This document shows, in pieces, positions 17,580-27,677 of a stretch of 64,000 nucleotides of DNA. The stretch is taken from NCBI GenBank assembly GCA_022483015.1, contig JAKVOB010000001.1:1636902-1700901 (forward strand), in the 5' to 3' direction. The stretch comes from Atopobiaceae bacterium (GTDB taxonomy: Bacteria; Actinomycetota; Coriobacteriia; Coriobacteriales; Atopobiaceae). Below the pieces are notes generated by a model. The model saw nothing but the letters and a program-made list of their open reading frames with translations, was not told the DNA's origin and ran no database searches. Position numbers and translations under genes: made by a program. Numbering within the stretch: position 1 is the stretch's first letter; each line of letters starts with the position of its first letter.

Positions 17580-18329
17580 CTACAGTCCCCGCATGAACTC
17601 CCAGGAGCGAAGTCGGCAGTCAAGGTGCGTGGCGCACCAGCCATGCGCCACGTGGACGAGCCATGAGGCCGTGCCGGGGTCGACATCTGCAGCGAGCAAC
17701 TCGTCGAACGTGAGGCCTATGAGCGCTTCGAGCCAAGCCCGCCGCTCGGCCGTTATATGCTCGGCACCCTCCACCTTACCTGCGCACTCACCACACAGCA
17801 CGCCGCCTGCTGCGACCGAGAACCACCGGGGATTTGCCGACCCGCAGGCCACACATGCCGCAAGCTGCGGGCGAAGGCCCTGATGCGCCGCCGCCTTCAT
17901 GGCATACCCAGCGCAGACCAGGTCGAGATGCGGGCGGTCGACCGCTTCCTCGACTGCGGCAAGCGACCGCATCAGGAGGGGGAACAGGAATGGGTCTGGT
18001 GCGTCCTCGTATGAGGTCACCTTTGCCACCTCGCACAGGGCCGATGCGGCACTCAACCGTTCGAGGTCGCCACGTATCCGGGCATGAGGTTCCAGAAGCT
18101 GCGCCTCGGCTACCACGTCAAGCGAACGTCCTGCAGCCACGAGCAGGTCGCACTCGCAGAAGAGCTCGCAGCGGCTTGCGAGCCGTCCCCCAGGCTTGCG
18201 TCCACCCTTGGCAACCGCGCGAAGCTGGCACCCATCAGACCCGAGCAGGGAGAGGATGAGGTCCTGCTCGCCCAGCTTGGTGTGGTCGAGCACGATGGCC
18301 TTCACATGGCGGGTGCGAGCACGCGCCAT
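17580..18329 (-). CDS. recO: DNA repair protein RecO
   Basis: Recombination mediator that, with RecR, loads RecA onto SSB-coated DNA gaps. The 249-residue protein has the N-terminal OB fold (KAIVLDHTKLGEQDLILSLL, VAKGGRKP) and a C-terminal zinc-finger arrangement, CVACG followed by LCGECAGK. It starts 5 nt after era, a common pairing, and ends the long operon that begins at 24566. The 48-bp gap to the convergent glycosyltransferase gene shows no clear terminator. Confidence 0.93.
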   Translation of the reverse strand: MARARTRHVKAIVLDHTKLGEQDLILSLLGSDGCQLRAVAKGGRKPGGRLASRCELFCECDLLVAAGRSLDVVAEAQLLEPHARIRGDLERLSAASALCEVAKVTSYEDAPDPFLFPLLMRSLAAVEEAVDRPHLDLVCAGYAMKAAAHQGLRPQLAACVACGSANPRWFSVAAGGVLCGECAGKVEGAEHITAERRAWLEALIGLTFDELLAADVDPGTASWLVHVAHGWCATHLDCRLRSWEFMRGL

Positions 18330-18334
18330 GGCCG

Positions 18335-19267
18335 CTACTCCCCTGCCTCGTAGCCCAGGCGCCGTATCTCACTCTGGTCGCGTCGCCACTCGGGCACCAC
18401 CCGTACCTGGAGGTCGAGAAACACCTTATGTCCCAGGAGACGCTCGACATCGTGCCTCGCCTGCGTCCCGATGCGCTTGATCATGGACCCACCATGACCG
18501 ATGATGATGGCCTTCTGCCCCTCGCGCTCCACCATGATCGTGGCCCTCACCGAGGCATGGCCGTCCTTGGCCCAGTCGATGTCCTCACACCGCACGGCCA
18601 CGGAATGCGGCACCTCGTCTCGACAGTTGAGCAAGACCTTCTCGCGTACGAACTCTGAGACCAGGTCCTCGTCGGTAGCGTCACAGTCCATGTCCTCCGG
18701 GAACCAGCGCGGGCCTTCGGGAAGCTGTGCCTCCACCAGGTCCACGAAGGCATCCACGTTGAAACCCTCCTTGGCAGAGAGCACGATAACGTCATCGAAG
18801 CGGGCGAGCTTGGAGGCCGCCTCCACCTGAGCGGCAGCCTTCTCAGGGCTCGCCAGGTCAGCCTTGGTGACCACAAGGAGCCTGTAGCAGTCGCAGGCAT
18901 CGACATGCTTCGCGACCCAGGCATCCCCCGTCCCCACCGGACGGGTCGCGTCCACGAGCATCGCGGCCACGTCGACATCGGCAAGGGAGGTGAGTGCCGC
19001 CTTGTTGAGCTCCCTGCCCAAGGCGTCCTTGGGCTTATGGAGTCCCGGCGTGTCCACGATCACGAGCTGCGACCCAGGCCGGTTGATGACGCACCGCAGA
19101 CGCCTGCGAGTGGTCTGGGCGACGGGGCTTGTGATGGCGATACGCATGCCGAAGCAGGCGTTCAACAGAGTCGACTTGCCCGCGTTAGGACGACCTACCA
19201 AGGCGACGAAACCGCTCCTGAAGGGGGCTTCGTCCCCTGGAGCCGACTGACCATCGTCTACGGTCAT
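18335..19267 (-). CDS. era: GTPase Era
   Basis: Ribosome-assembly GTPase that binds the 3' end of 16S rRNA. The 310-residue product has G1 GRPNAGKS at 25-32, the switch segment TSPVAQTTRRR, G3 DTPG at 72-75, G4 TKAD near 135 and a C-terminal KH domain with IIIGHGGSMIKRIG. It lies between dgkA and recO, the usual Gram-positive order, with 3-5 nt spacing to both. The first ~16 residues are a non-conserved acidic extension, but the ATG is the only convenient start. Confidence 0.96.
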   Translation of the reverse strand: MTVDDGQSAPGDEAPFRSGFVALVGRPNAGKSTLLNACFGMRIAITSPVAQTTRRRLRCVINRPGSQLVIVDTPGLHKPKDALGRELNKAALTSLADVDVAAMLVDATRPVGTGDAWVAKHVDACDCYRLLVVTKADLASPEKAAAQVEAASKLARFDDVIVLSAKEGFNVDAFVDLVEAQLPEGPRWFPEDMDCDATDEDLVSEFVREKVLLNCRDEVPHSVAVRCEDIDWAKDGHASVRATIMVEREGQKAIIIGHGGSMIKRIGTQARHDVERLLGHKVFLDLQVRVVPEWRRDQSEIRRLGYEAGE

Positions 19268-19270
19268 GCG

Positions 19271-19660
19271 CTACCACCACCCAAACCGGGCACCTATCAC
19301 CCGTGCGAAGAGAATGACACCCACCAGTCCCACAAGGACGCAGAGCACATACACCGCCGCAGCTGCGATGTCCTTGGCACGTCCCGCGAGGGGATGGTAC
19401 TCGGGACTCACCAGGTCGACGACCGTCTCGATAGCGGTGTTGACGAGCTCCGCCTGAAGGACGAGCCCTATGCAGAGGCCCACGATCACCCAGCTCACGA
19501 AATCGAGCTCCAAGATGATGCCGGCGATGATGACAGCAATCGCACCCACGAGCATGACCTTGATGTTCCGCTCGGAGTGCAACGCGAACCGGAAGCCCTG
19601 GATCGCATAGCCGAAGCTGTGACGGAAGGTGGGATGGTCCCTGTCTGATCCGGGAATCAT
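19271..19660 (-). CDS. dgkA: Diacylglycerol/undecaprenol kinase family protein
   Basis: Small integral membrane kinase of 129 residues with three hydrophobic segments: about 34-52, 55-70 and 100-120. The family motif is clear: QAELVNTAIETVVDLVSPEYHPLAGRAKDIAAAAV in overlapping pieces, with the catalytic Glu in ELVNTAIE. In Gram-positives this family (DgkA/UdpK) phosphorylates undecaprenol to feed the lipid carrier of wall and polysaccharide synthesis, which suits the two glycan loci here. Its ATG overlaps the ybeY stop by four bases. Confidence 0.92.
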   Translation of the reverse strand: MIPGSDRDHPTFRHSFGYAIQGFRFALHSERNIKVMLVGAIAVIIAGIILELDFVSWVIVGLCIGLVLQAELVNTAIETVVDLVSPEYHPLAGRAKDIAAAAVYVLCVLVGLVGVILFARVIGARFGWW

Positions 19661-20166
19661 CCCTCGTCACCGCCATGCCGCGTGAGCTCGACGTGGATGG
19701 GGGCACCTGCGTGGGCAAGCTGCGAGACGAGCTCGTCCTCGCGGGCCTCCATGAGCCTTGCGTCGCCCTCGTCCACATGGTCATACCCCAGGAGATGGAG
19801 CGTGGCATGCACGAGGAGCAGGGTCGTCTCCTCGGCGGGGGTCGTCTTCATATGGCACGCCTGACGAGAGATGTACCCGGGAGCGAGGATGACATCACCA
19901 AGCTCGCATGGCTCGTCCTCGCCCAATGAACGGTCATCAGGACGCTCGCATTCGAGCGAGAGCACGTCGGTGCAGCGATCGACGTGACGCCACTCGAGGT
20001 TGAGCTCTCGCATCTGGTCGTCAGACACGACCGAGAGCGAGAGATAGCAGGGGCGTGTCACGCCCTCATGCGCAAGCACGAAAGCTACGGCACGTTGAGC
20101 CTCATGGTCCGTGAGAGCACAGGTGATGCCGTCCCCGTTGGAGATGTCGACCGTGCAGGCTAGCAT
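19657..20166 (-). CDS. ybeY: Endoribonuclease YbeY
   Basis: Zinc-dependent endoribonuclease for 16S rRNA 3'-end maturation and ribosome quality control. The metal triad is in HATLHLLGYDH, with His at 120, 124 and 130 of 169 residues. Other family signatures are LNLEWRHVDRCTDVLSLE and LGDVILAPGY. It overlaps phoH by 7 nt upstream and dgkA by 4 nt downstream, the conserved phoH-ybeY-dgkA-era order. Confidence 0.95.
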   Translation of the reverse strand: MLACTVDISNGDGITCALTDHEAQRAVAFVLAHEGVTRPCYLSLSVVSDDQMRELNLEWRHVDRCTDVLSLECERPDDRSLGEDEPCELGDVILAPGYISRQACHMKTTPAEETTLLLVHATLHLLGYDHVDEGDARLMEAREDELVSQLAHAGAPIHVELTRHGGDEG

Positions 20167-21143
20167 ATGCCATCGCCTCCGTCAGGCCGACCGGACGACC
20201 TCGAGCCTGCCTTCTCGTAGGCATCGACGATCGCGGCGACCAACGTGTGGCGAACGATGTCCGAGCGGCTCATATCCACGAACTCGATGTCGTCGACCCC
20301 CTCGAGGACGGAGCGAGCTGACTCGAGGCCATTCTCGCCGAGCAGGTCCCGTTGGGTGTTGTCTCCCGTGATCACGAACTTGGACGAGAAGCCCAGGCGG
20401 GTCAGGAACATCTTCATCTGCTCTGGTGTGGTGTTCTGCGCCTCGTCGAGAATGACGAAGGCATCGTTCAGCGTACGTCCACGCATGAAGGCGAGGGGCG
20501 CGATCTCTATGACGCCCTGCTCGATGAGGGCATTGCCCTTCTCCATGTCCGTCATGTCGAACAGCGCATCGTACAGGGGCCTCACATAGGGGTCGAGCTT
20601 CTCCTGCAGGGTCCCTGGCAGGAATCCCAACGACTCACCTGCCTCAACGACCGGCCGCGCGAGGACGATGCGCCCGATCTCGCGTCGCTTCAGGGCTGCC
20701 ACGGCCATGGCCATCGCCAGGTAGGTCTTGCCAGTCCCAGCAGGGCCGATGCCGAACGTGATAGTGCTGTGTCGAATGGCATCGACATAGTGACGCTGCC
20801 CGTCAGTCTTAGGACGGATGGCACGGCCACGATAGGTGAGCAGGATATCGTCAGAGAGCTCGACCGCCGGGAGCGTCTTGTGCTCGATCTGGTCGACCAC
20901 GAGATCCACGTCGGCAGTGGTCGGGACGTCACCACGCTCGACGATACGGATGAGCCTGGAGAACAGGGATGTCACCATGTCCACGTCGTCTGGGCTGCCA
21001 CAGACGGACACCTGGTTGCCACGGACGGTGAGGTCAGCCGGCGTCAGGGACTCGACATGTCGAAGCAGCCCGTCGGCAGGGCCCATGAGCCGGGTCATAT
21101 CGACCGAATCCGGGATGGTGAGACGTACCTGCGTTGGCTCCAT
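20160..21143 (-). CDS. phoH: PhoH-like ATPase (YbeZ type)
   Basis: Cytoplasmic P-loop NTPase that partners YbeY in rRNA processing. The 327-residue protein has an N-terminal KH-like part and an ATPase with Walker A GPAGTGKT at 133-140, Walker B FVILDEAQN near 229-237, and the motifs VLARPVVEAGESLGFLPGT and FVITGDNTQRDL. Gene order dnaJ-phoH-ybeY-dgkA-era supports a ribosome-maturation operon. The product overlaps ybeY by 7 nt. Confidence 0.93.
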   Translation of the reverse strand: MEPTQVRLTIPDSVDMTRLMGPADGLLRHVESLTPADLTVRGNQVSVCGSPDDVDMVTSLFSRLIRIVERGDVPTTADVDLVVDQIEHKTLPAVELSDDILLTYRGRAIRPKTDGQRHYVDAIRHSTITFGIGPAGTGKTYLAMAMAVAALKRREIGRIVLARPVVEAGESLGFLPGTLQEKLDPYVRPLYDALFDMTDMEKGNALIEQGVIEIAPLAFMRGRTLNDAFVILDEAQNTTPEQMKMFLTRLGFSSKFVITGDNTQRDLLGENGLESARSVLEGVDDIEFVDMSRSDIVRHTLVAAIVDAYEKAGSRSSGRPDGGDGIC

Positions 21144-21241
21144 GCTCCTCCGAAGACGTGGCTTCCAAGAACGTGACCTTGAAGCTCATAGTACCCAATG
21201 CACGCCGCGACGGCCGCGGCCAAGCCGCCCAGGCGCTGCCA

Positions 21242-21260
21242 GCGGCCGGCTATCGGCCGC
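21242..21260 (-). other. GC-rich stem-loop at the dnaJ stop codon
   Basis: GCGGCCG (21242-21248) and CGGCCGC (21254-21260) are perfect complements around a 5-nt loop that includes part of the dnaJ stop. It heads the 106-bp gap before phoH and may reduce read-through or protect the upstream mRNA. No T-run follows, so a true terminator is doubtful. Confidence 0.35.
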
Positions 21261-22413
21261 CCTTTCGAGCAGGCTTACGAGGGGCGGCGCGGCCAGGCCT
21301 GCGATGCGGGGCAGGATGGGCGTCCTGCGACGAGCGTGAGTCCGCCAGCTGCTCGACCATGGCACGTTCGTCATCAGTGAGATCGCGGGGAACGAGCACC
21401 TCGATCGTCACGATGAGGTGGCCTCGGGCCCCCGAACCCATACGAGGCATGCCACGACCCTCGACCGAGACGGTCTGGCCGGGTTGACATCCGGACGGCA
21501 CCTCGACCTCGACGACCTCTCCGTCGAGGATGCCCTCGACCTCGACCGTGCACCCGAGGATCGCATCGAAGGCCGAGACCTTCCGCGAGCAGAACAGGTC
21601 ATCCCCCTGACGCGAGAAGCGCTCGTCATCAGCGACCTCGACCTGGACCACGAGGTCACCCGAGCGGTCGCCACGCATGCCGGCCTCGCCATATCCGTCG
21701 ACCTTGAGGCTCTGCCCGGAGTGGATGCCGGCGGGCACCTTGATGTCGACCTTCTCGCGAGAGGGCGCACGGCCTTGGCCCTCGCAGGTCTCACACGGAT
21801 GATCGACGACATGGCCTGTGCCGTGGCAATCGGGGCAGGCAGACTGCGTCTGCATCTGACCGAGGATGGTACGTTGGACGGTGACCACGCGCCCGGTCCC
21901 ATGGCAGCGTGGGCAGGTCTTGACCGAACCGCCCTCTGCCACGCCCGTGCCGTTGCAGTCGTCGCAAGGAGCGAGTCGGTCATAGGCGATGGTCTTCGTG
22001 CAGCCTGCGGCAGCCTCGGCCAGCGACACCTTGAGCGAGATCCCCATGTCACGACCGCGGGACTGCTGGGCACGACCGCCGCCTCCGCCGCCGCCTCCGA
22101 AGAAGGAGTCGAAGATGTCGTTCATCCCGAAGCCACCGCCGAAGATGTCGCTCATGTCGACGTAGTCGCCACCGCCGCCGAAGCCAGCCGGACCGTTCGG
22201 GTCGCCGTACTGGTCATAGTTAGCACGCTTACGGTCGTCGGAGAGGACCGAGTAGGCCTCGTTGACCTCCTTGAAGCGTTCCTCGGCATCGGGCGCGTCG
22301 GAGACGTCGGGGTGGAGCTTGCGCGCCTTCTTGAGGAAGGCACGCTTGATCGTACGTGCATCGGCATCGTGCTCGACACCGAGCACGTCATAGTAGTCCG
22401 TCTTGCTATCCAA
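21250..22413 (-). CDS. dnaJ: Chaperone protein DnaJ
   Basis: Type I Hsp40 co-chaperone of 387 residues. J domain (about 6-70) with HPD at 34-36; Gly/Phe-rich region with runs of glycine (about 75-115); cysteine-rich domain with four repeats CDDCNGTG, CPRCHGTG, CPDCHGTG and CETCEGQG; then both C-terminal beta domains (VDIKVPAGIHSGQSLKV and later VEVEVPSGCQPGQTVSV). The C-terminus is basic (RKPARKGGR). It lies directly after hrcA. A second, atypical DnaJ is encoded upstream in the same operon. Confidence 0.96.
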   Translation of the reverse strand: MDSKTDYYDVLGVEHDADARTIKRAFLKKARKLHPDVSDAPDAEERFKEVNEAYSVLSDDRKRANYDQYGDPNGPAGFGGGGDYVDMSDIFGGGFGMNDIFDSFFGGGGGGGGRAQQSRGRDMGISLKVSLAEAAAGCTKTIAYDRLAPCDDCNGTGVAEGGSVKTCPRCHGTGRVVTVQRTILGQMQTQSACPDCHGTGHVVDHPCETCEGQGRAPSREKVDIKVPAGIHSGQSLKVDGYGEAGMRGDRSGDLVVQVEVADDERFSRQGDDLFCSRKVSAFDAILGCTVEVEGILDGEVVEVEVPSGCQPGQTVSVEGRGMPRMGSGARGHLIVTIEVLVPRDLTDDERAMVEQLADSRSSQDAHPAPHRRPGRAAPRKPARKGGR

Positions 22414-22443
22414 GCTGCTTCAGTCCCATCGATTCCTCGTACC

Positions 22444-23430
22444 TTATCCTTCGATACCAGCGTACACGCTCTTCGCCTCTGCGGCGGCAGCGCCGACCGC
22501 GGCAATGCTTGCCCGGTAGTCCATCCGGCGAGGCCCGACGCACGCCACAAAGCCCATACCCGTTCCCGACCAGAACTCCTGCGCCACGAACGATAATCTT
22601 CCAAGCCGTGTGTCGGGGTTCTCCCGCCCGATGCGGACCACCAGCCCCTCGCGTGCGGACGAGAGCTGGCGGGCGAAGTCGACATCGCCGGATTCGAGCG
22701 CATCGACCGCCGAGCGGGACCCCTCGTCATCGACCAGCTCCGGTTGGCCGAGCAGGAACGAGACGCCGGCACAGGCGCTCGGCGCCCCAGCCGGACGGAA
22801 CACGAGGGAATGGACCTGCCTCATGAGACTCCCCATGAGGACGTCCGCCTCGTCGGTGAGATGCACGGCCCGAGAGCGAGTGACGTTCACGTCCTTCCCC
22901 ACGAAGGCATCCTGGAGCTCGCCTTCGATGCCCGAGAGCTCGTCCTCCGAGAGGGACGAGCACGACACGATACGGTTCTCGACGCGGCCATCATCGAGGA
23001 TCACCACGAGGACGGCACTGCCCGCCTGCGTCCTCGTGAGCGTGATGCGTGCCACGGCAGCGGACTGCGAGACCGGAGCGCTCACGATGGCGAGGCATCT
23101 CGTCATGTCGGCCAACGCGACGGCTATGCCACGAAGCGCCTCGGCGAGAGAACCGGCCCTCAGGTGGGGCCTCATGGCAGCAGGCGTACGCCTCGTCGTG
23201 AGCTCCTCGTCGACGACGGCACGATACCCGAGGTCGGTGGGGACCCTTCCGGCGGATACGTGTGGCTGAACGAGGTGACCCGTGCCCTCGAGCCGCGAGA
23301 GGTCACCGCGCACCGTGGCGCTCGAGACACCCAGGCCGTAGTTGTCCACGATGACCTTGCTCCCCACCGGAGCACAAGTCTCGACGTACTCGTCTATCAC
23401 CGCCCGAAGTACCGCCATCGACCTTGACAT
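22444..23430 (-). CDS. hrcA: Heat-inducible transcription repressor HrcA
   Basis: Repressor of chaperone genes that binds CIRCE elements (TTAGCACTC-N9-GAGTGCTAA) in known systems. The 328-residue product has an N-terminal winged helix (RAVIDEYVETCAPVGSKVI, then GVSSATVRGDLSRLE) and a GAF-like dimerisation region with VVILDDGRVENRIV. The ATG at 23430 lies 2 nt after the stop of the membrane-type dnaJ and was chosen because MSRSMAVLRAVIDEY matches the family start; an upstream-extended frame overlaps that gene and has no homology. No CIRCE was found anywhere in the window, so its target here is unknown. Confidence 0.92.
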   Translation of the reverse strand: MSRSMAVLRAVIDEYVETCAPVGSKVIVDNYGLGVSSATVRGDLSRLEGTGHLVQPHVSAGRVPTDLGYRAVVDEELTTRRTPAAMRPHLRAGSLAEALRGIAVALADMTRCLAIVSAPVSQSAAVARITLTRTQAGSAVLVVILDDGRVENRIVSCSSLSEDELSGIEGELQDAFVGKDVNVTRSRAVHLTDEADVLMGSLMRQVHSLVFRPAGAPSACAGVSFLLGQPELVDDEGSRSAVDALESGDVDFARQLSSAREGLVVRIGRENPDTRLGRLSFVAQEFWSGTGMGFVACVGPRRMDYRASIAAVGAAAAEAKSVYAGIEG

Positions 23431-23432
23431 GG

Positions 23433-24566
23433 CTAGACACCCATGCCGGTCACGTTGCGGGTATAGGTCGCCGCGCTCCCCATCCGGGCACTGCACGAGA
23501 ACATGAAGCCGAGGAAGAGCGCGAACATGAAGCCGGTGGAGAAGCCGTTCACGAACGCCTTGCCAGCGTTCTTCCACCAGACGGAGTTGCGCTTCGCGAT
23601 GCCGTCGGAGAGCACGAACACGACCCCGAGCACGAGCGGTACGCAGATCACGAAGGCCATGGACGAGAGGATGCTCATGATGATGCCCATGAGCAGGAAC
23701 GGTGCCGCAAAGCCGATGAGCTGGAACCCCATGGCGCTCTTTCGGCCGAGCCGCTCCGTCGGGACACCGACACGACAGACGAAGTCACCCGTGGAGCTGC
23801 CGTTGGTACCTGCGTTGCCCTTGCCTGAGATGCGTATCTCGTCGCCGTCATGGCTGTTGGCAGGGACGTCGACCACGACCTCGCTCGCCTCGAGCACACG
23901 GCCGGAACCACCGCAGGTGGGGCAGGGATCCGCCACGACCCGTCCAGTCCCCTCGCACTCGGGGCAGACCATCTCCATGACACCGAAGAGGCCCGTGTCG
24001 ACGGTCAGCCGCCCAGTGCCCCCGCAGGTGGGGCAGGCCTTGGAATGCTCGGTATGGACCGAGCCCGAACCGCCGCAGTTGGTGCAGCTGGCATAGCGCT
24101 GGTAGGTCACACCACGACGGCAGCCCTCGCGGGCCTTGTCGGCATCGATGTCGAGCTGGTAGACCACGTCGGCACCGGCCTTGGGATTGAAGGCACGGGA
24201 CTTGCCGCTGCGACGCTGCTGGGTCCCCATGCCGCCGAAGGGGAAGCCGCCGAACCCTCCGAAGGGGTCATAGCCGCCGTACCCACCACCGGTGTATCCA
24301 CCTCCTTGTGAGGCAGAGGTATCACCACCATACGAGAAGACGTTCCCCGAGCGCATGGCATCATAACGGGCACGCTTGTCCTTGTCGGAGAGCACCGCGT
24401 AGGCCTCTGAGACCTCCTTGAACTGCTCCTCGGCATCCGGCGCCTTGTTCACGTCGGGGTGGAGCTTGCGAGCCTTTGTCTGGAAGGCCTTGCGGATCTC
24501 CTCGATGGAAGCCTTCTCGTCGACGCCGAGAATCGCGTAGTAGTCCTTGTCGTTCATTGAGGCCAT
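23433..24566 (-). CDS. Atypical DnaJ: J domain and zinc fingers fused to C-terminal membrane helices
   Basis: 377 residues. J domain (about 7-70, HPD 36-38), Gly/Tyr/Phe-rich linker (about 80-115), and four cysteine repeats (CTNCGGSG 161-168, CPTCGGTG 178-185, CPECEGTG 201-208, CPTCGGSG 215-222). After the first C-terminal beta domain ([20 protein letters not shown]) the second substrate-binding/dimerisation domain is missing; instead there are strongly hydrophobic stretches at about 280-320 and 338-358. It is probably a membrane-bound Hsp40 that recruits Hsp70 to the membrane. Start: ATG at 24566 with GGAG 9 nt upstream. It is first in the operon, before hrcA. Confidence 0.85.
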   Translation of the reverse strand: MASMNDKDYYAILGVDEKASIEEIRKAFQTKARKLHPDVNKAPDAEEQFKEVSEAYAVLSDKDKRARYDAMRSGNVFSYGGDTSASQGGGYTGGGYGGYDPFGGFGGFPFGGMGTQQRRSGKSRAFNPKAGADVVYQLDIDADKAREGCRRGVTYQRYASCTNCGGSGSVHTEHSKACPTCGGTGRLTVDTGLFGVMEMVCPECEGTGRVVADPCPTCGGSGRVLEASEVVVDVPANSHDGDEIRISGKGNAGTNGSSTGDFVCRVGVPTERLGRKSAMGFQLIGFAAPFLLMGIIMSILSSMAFVICVPLVLGVVFVLSDGIAKRNSVWWKNAGKAFVNGFSTGFMFALFLGFMFSCSARMGSAATYTRNVTGMGV

Positions 24567-24596
24567 GCGGTTTGGCTCCTGTCGTTTCCTCGTCCC

Positions 24597-24614
24597 TGTG
24601 TGCCGATGCACACA
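24597..24614. promoter_or_regulatory. 18-bp palindrome upstream of the dnaJ-hrcA operon
   Basis: TGTGTGC (24597-24603) and GCACACA (24608-24614) are perfect complements around CGAT. It lies 31 nt before the start of the membrane-type dnaJ, in the 171-bp divergent gap shared with ettA. It does not match CIRCE or the HspR HAIR consensus. It is a candidate operator for this operon. Confidence 0.4.
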
Positions 24615-24737
24615 CTTCGCGACATTGTACCCGTGGTCGGCCAATGGAGACAGGCGAGACAGGCGCCCACATGGAGCCTAGACACCTGCACTCGGCTACG
24701 ATGGCTCCAGACGACACACCCCGACGAAGGGATTCCC

Positions 24738-26417
<1,680 letters not shown>

Positions 26418-26429
26418 CAGGGCCAACCA

Positions 26430-27677
26430 TCATCCAACCGAGAGCTCAAGCGTCTTCGGGTCTGCCAGCCCCCAGAGGGGGCCGTAGACATCGTTGCCCA
26501 TGAGCCAGCCACGCTCGGTGGGCGCATATGATCCGTCGAGCTTGAGCTCGAGGAGGCACTCGTCGACCAGCGTCGCGAAGCAGGCATCGACCCTCTCGCC
26601 GAGAATGGCGCGAGCACGAGCAACAAGCGCTGCTGGGATTCCCCGACTCATACGGGCCGCGAGCATGAGATCCTCGGCAAGGGCCTGCTGTGCCGTGAGG
26701 CCCTCGACCTCCCAGGAGACGTCTGCCAGCCTCGCGGCAGAGGCGATCTCTCGCGTGGAAGACGCCATCCGTAGACGCACCCGGACGATGTCCTCGGGTA
26801 ACCCTGGGAGACGCGACGCAAGCCCACGCAGCCGCTCGTAGCCCTCACGGTCGACCATGCTCGCAGCCTGGGTTCCCAGCCCCAGATATCCCACGCCTGT
26901 CCAGTAGGCGATGTTGTGCTCGCAGGCATGGCCCTCACGGGCGTAGCTTGCGACCTCGTAGCGAGTGAGCCCATGCCCGGCACAGGCCCTCTCGGCAGCC
27001 TCCATGAAGGTGGCCTCAGTGTCATCGTCGGGCCACGGCAGCTCACCGGCATCGCAGGAGGCCATGAGCGGCGTGCCATCCTCTACCATGAGGGGATAGC
27101 AGCTGAGATGGCTCACACCCGCATCGAGCACACCGGCGAGCGACGCCTGCCAGCTCATGCTGGTCTGGTATGGGATGCCACACATGAGGTCGGCCGAGAC
27201 GTCAAGGCCAGATTCCACGGCTGCGGCAAGACGGTCACGTGCGAGTGCGGCGTCATGGATGCGGCCCAGGGCAACGAGCTCACGGTCATCAAGCGATTGC
27301 ACGCCGATCGAGACCCGCGTGGCATCTGCCCTGCTCACGGACTCGAGCACCTCATCCGTGAGCGACTCGGGGTTCGCCTCGATGGAGAGCTCACGGGGAG
27401 CCATCGCGTCATGCGCACAGGAGACGAGCCTACCGAGCTGCTCAGACCCCAGCATGGTAGGCGTACCGCCACCGATGTAGGCCGTCCCAGCAGGGGCAAG
27501 AAGCCCTACCGCTGACACCTCTCGCAGCATGCGCTCCAGCGACTCACCGTAGGCAGCCATGAGCGGATTATCATGGGCCGTTGCCGAACTCGCGAAGTCG
27601 CAATAGGCACAGCGTCTCAGGCAGAAGGGGACATGCAGGTAGAGTGCTTGGACGGAAGGCCCTTCTCCCCCGCTCAT
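26430..27677 (-). CDS. hemW: Heme chaperone HemW-like radical SAM protein
   Basis: Radical SAM protein related to, but distinct from, oxygen-independent coproporphyrinogen oxidase; HemW is thought to deliver heme. The 4Fe-4S/SAM motif CxxxCxxC is at Cys19, 23 and 26 (HVPFCLRRCAYCDF), followed by AYIGGGTPTML and RVSIGVQSLDDREL. The C-terminal HemW domain is present in the 415 residues. No other heme genes are nearby. Its ATG overlaps the stop of the dus gene by four bases. Confidence 0.9.
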   Translation of the reverse strand: MSGGEGPSVQALYLHVPFCLRRCAYCDFASSATAHDNPLMAAYGESLERMLREVSAVGLLAPAGTAYIGGGTPTMLGSEQLGRLVSCAHDAMAPRELSIEANPESLTDEVLESVSRADATRVSIGVQSLDDRELVALGRIHDAALARDRLAAAVESGLDVSADLMCGIPYQTSMSWQASLAGVLDAGVSHLSCYPLMVEDGTPLMASCDAGELPWPDDDTEATFMEAAERACAGHGLTRYEVASYAREGHACEHNIAYWTGVGYLGLGTQAASMVDREGYERLRGLASRLPGLPEDIVRVRLRMASSTREIASAARLADVSWEVEGLTAQQALAEDLMLAARMSRGIPAALVARARAILGERVDACFATLVDECLLELKLDGSYAPTERGWLMGNDVYGPLWGLADPKTLELSVG

